64,000 nt of DNA from Kordia sp. (GTDB lineage Bacteria > Bacteroidota > Bacteroidia > Flavobacteriales > Flavobacteriaceae). The stretch spans positions 1-64,000 of the forward strand of contig NVVR01000011.1 in assembly GCA_002733415.1 (NCBI GenBank), in the 5' to 3' direction. Position numbers and translations under genes: made by a program. How positions within the stretch are numbered: position 1 is the first letter of the stretch; each line of letters begins with the position of its first letter. Positions 63,082 to 64,000 of the stretch are shown here, piece by piece. A model generated the notes under the pieces. The model worked only from the letters and a program-made list of their open reading frames with translations, had not been told where the DNA came from and did not search any database.

Positions 63082-63864
63082 TTAATTTATTTTTGGTAAA
63101 CTAATCATCTCTACTGAGTCCTCTGAAGACATGAATTCCATAATCAGACTTCCATTTTCTCCATAATAACCAAATCCAACTTTTCCGTTAAACTCAACGT
63201 GAGAAATACCCTTCTTAAAACCTGACGCAATCATTTTTCCTACAACAACATTTGTCTTCTTGTTTTGTATCTCAAAAAGTATACCCCCCTTTTTAACCAA
63301 TAGAAACTCTTCTCCTTTATAGCTAAAACTTCCGCTATTTAATTTGTTCTCTAAAGAACTAACATATACATTTTGCTTTACAACCTCCTGTTTTATCAAT
63401 TGACTATCTTCATTAAGAACAACTTCCTCTTTCACAGGAGCATATTTTAATTTATAATCCCCAAAAGATTTTAACGCCATTCTTACAGCTTCATTATATG
63501 ACATTTTAAAATTCTTAGAAGTACTAATCCCTTCCTGTGTTTTAAACAACGATTTATTATAACAATCTAATAATTCTACACTTACTCTTGTTTTAAACAT
63601 ATTACTCTTGGTAAGTAAAACTGGGGAAGCATAAAAACAAGTATTCGTACGTAGTTCCTGAGGCAAATCATCTGTATCTAAAAAGACTTCAAATCCGAGC
63701 TGCTGAAATTTATATTTCAACAATAAATTAATACCATATTGGTTTGCTTCTTTTTGAAAATCAAATCTAGAAGGGATTACTATATATTTATAAGCATTCA
63801 ACTCTTTTTGTGCAAAAGCAGTTACACTTATAAACAAGACAAATAATAAAATGTTTTTTTTCAT
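63082..63864 (-). CDS. Secreted protein of unknown function
   Basis: The 260-residue protein has a signal peptide (MKKNILLFVLFISVTAFA, about 1-18). The mature part starts QKELNAYKYIVIPSRFDFQKEANQYGINLLLKYKFQQLGFEVF, a pattern seen in many flavobacterial proteins that probably bind at the outer membrane. The middle is helical and Lys/Glu-rich; the C-terminal half is beta-rich (GKVGFGYYGENGSLIMEFMSSE). No enzymatic motif. It converges with rarA and has a -7 box upstream. Confidence 0.7.
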   Translation of the reverse strand: MKKNILLFVLFISVTAFAQKELNAYKYIVIPSRFDFQKEANQYGINLLLKYKFQQLGFEVFLDTDDLPQELRTNTCFYASPVLLTKSNMFKTRVSVELLDCYNKSLFKTQEGISTSKNFKMSYNEAVRMALKSFGDYKLKYAPVKEEVVLNEDSQLIKQEVVKQNVYVSSLENKLNSGSFSYKGEEFLLVKKGGILFEIQNKKTNVVVGKMIASGFKKGISHVEFNGKVGFGYYGENGSLIMEFMSSEDSVEMISLPKIN

Positions 63865-63898
63865 AATATTTTATTCTAAGATAGATTTTAATTAATTT

Positions 63899-63906
63899 CA
63901 AAAATA
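63899..63906 (-). promoter_or_regulatory. -7 box of the secreted protein gene
   Basis: Plus-strand CAAAAATA is TATTTTTG on the minus strand (TAnnTTTG), 35 bp before the start codon. Confidence 0.45.
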
Positions 63907-63917
63907 ACCGAATTAAA

Positions 63918-64000
63918 TTACAATATATGCATTAACTCCTCTAAATGATTTACACACTTAATATGACTGGGCAAATCTTCATTATGGTAATTATAGCAAA
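63918..64000 (-). CDS. C-terminal end of a gene cut by the window edge
   Basis: On the minus strand 27 codons stay open to the window end, reading CYNYHNEDLPSHIKCVNHLE and onward to MHIL, then a TAA at 63918-63920. The composition looks like a genuine protein end, and the other two minus-strand frames are broken. The pattern recalls the end of HAD-type hydrolases, but this is a weak guess. It lies 53 bp before the start of the secreted protein gene. Confidence 0.45.
   Translation of the reverse strand, partial: CYNYHNEDLPSHIKCVNHLEELMHIL

Overview
The window looks like chromosomal DNA of a marine or host-associated member of the Flavobacteriaceae, Tenacibaculum/Polaribacter-like as a guess from overall feel. 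Reasons: very AT-rich DNA; Bacteroidota-type promoters (TAnnTTTG -7 boxes, in three cases a TTG 19 nt upstream); a SusC/SusD pair; many lipoproteins; a 'GlmU family' nucleotidyltransferase; CtlX next to arginase; and an unbroken rpsL-to-rplQ ribosomal supercluster. No tRNA, rRNA, CRISPR array or complete mobile element is visible.

Layout. 1-4830 is an accessory zone. PhzF, a DUF6624/TPR lipoprotein, a TetR regulator with two membrane proteins, and a frameshifted pseudogene are separated by diverged copies of one repeat family. These copies have imperfect hairpins and GTTRTGC-like edges, so the zone resembles an integron-type cassette array without an integrase. 4834-11733: GlmU-like enzyme, L31 (type B), DUF4199 protein, glycosyltransferase, phosphohexomutase, ABC exporter. 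12004-16902: an ECF sigma operon converging on an operon of four lipoproteins (YHYH, MORN, SCO, BNR). 17086-22650: RsmB-type methyltransferase, a decayed IS3 element with intact ends, RluF, FolD, Ffh. 22874-33912: secreted protein, ArgS, MarC, CtlX, arginase, citrate synthase, enolase, CarA, secreted protein. 34061-51541 (minus strand): str-S10-spc-alpha ribosomal supercluster with secY, infA, rpoA and fusA; rpmJ and rpmD are short genes that are easily missed. 51778-60046: Omp85-like barrel protein and a SusC/SusD locus with two further lipoproteins. 60142-64000: RlmB, rhomboid protease, RarA, secreted protein and the end of one more gene.

Most promising signal. The same bipartite element, AAACCTT-N14-GTC, lies upstream of the ECF sigma gene, upstream of its putative membrane anti-sigma gene, and (AAACCTT-N14-GTCTAA, on the opposite strand) upstream of the four-lipoprotein operon. 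This suggests one envelope-stress regulon: sigma factor, anti-sigma protein with a duplicated 20-residue motif, Spy/CpxP-like periplasmic protein, and a YHYH/MORN/SCO/BNR lipoprotein effector set.

A second theme is hairpins in the longer gaps of the ribosomal supercluster: rpsJ/rplC, rpsN/rpsH, rplF/rplR, rpsK/rpsD, rpsD/rpoA and rpoA/rplQ. Several look like intrinsic terminators and could be attenuators or r-protein-binding leaders specific to this lineage.
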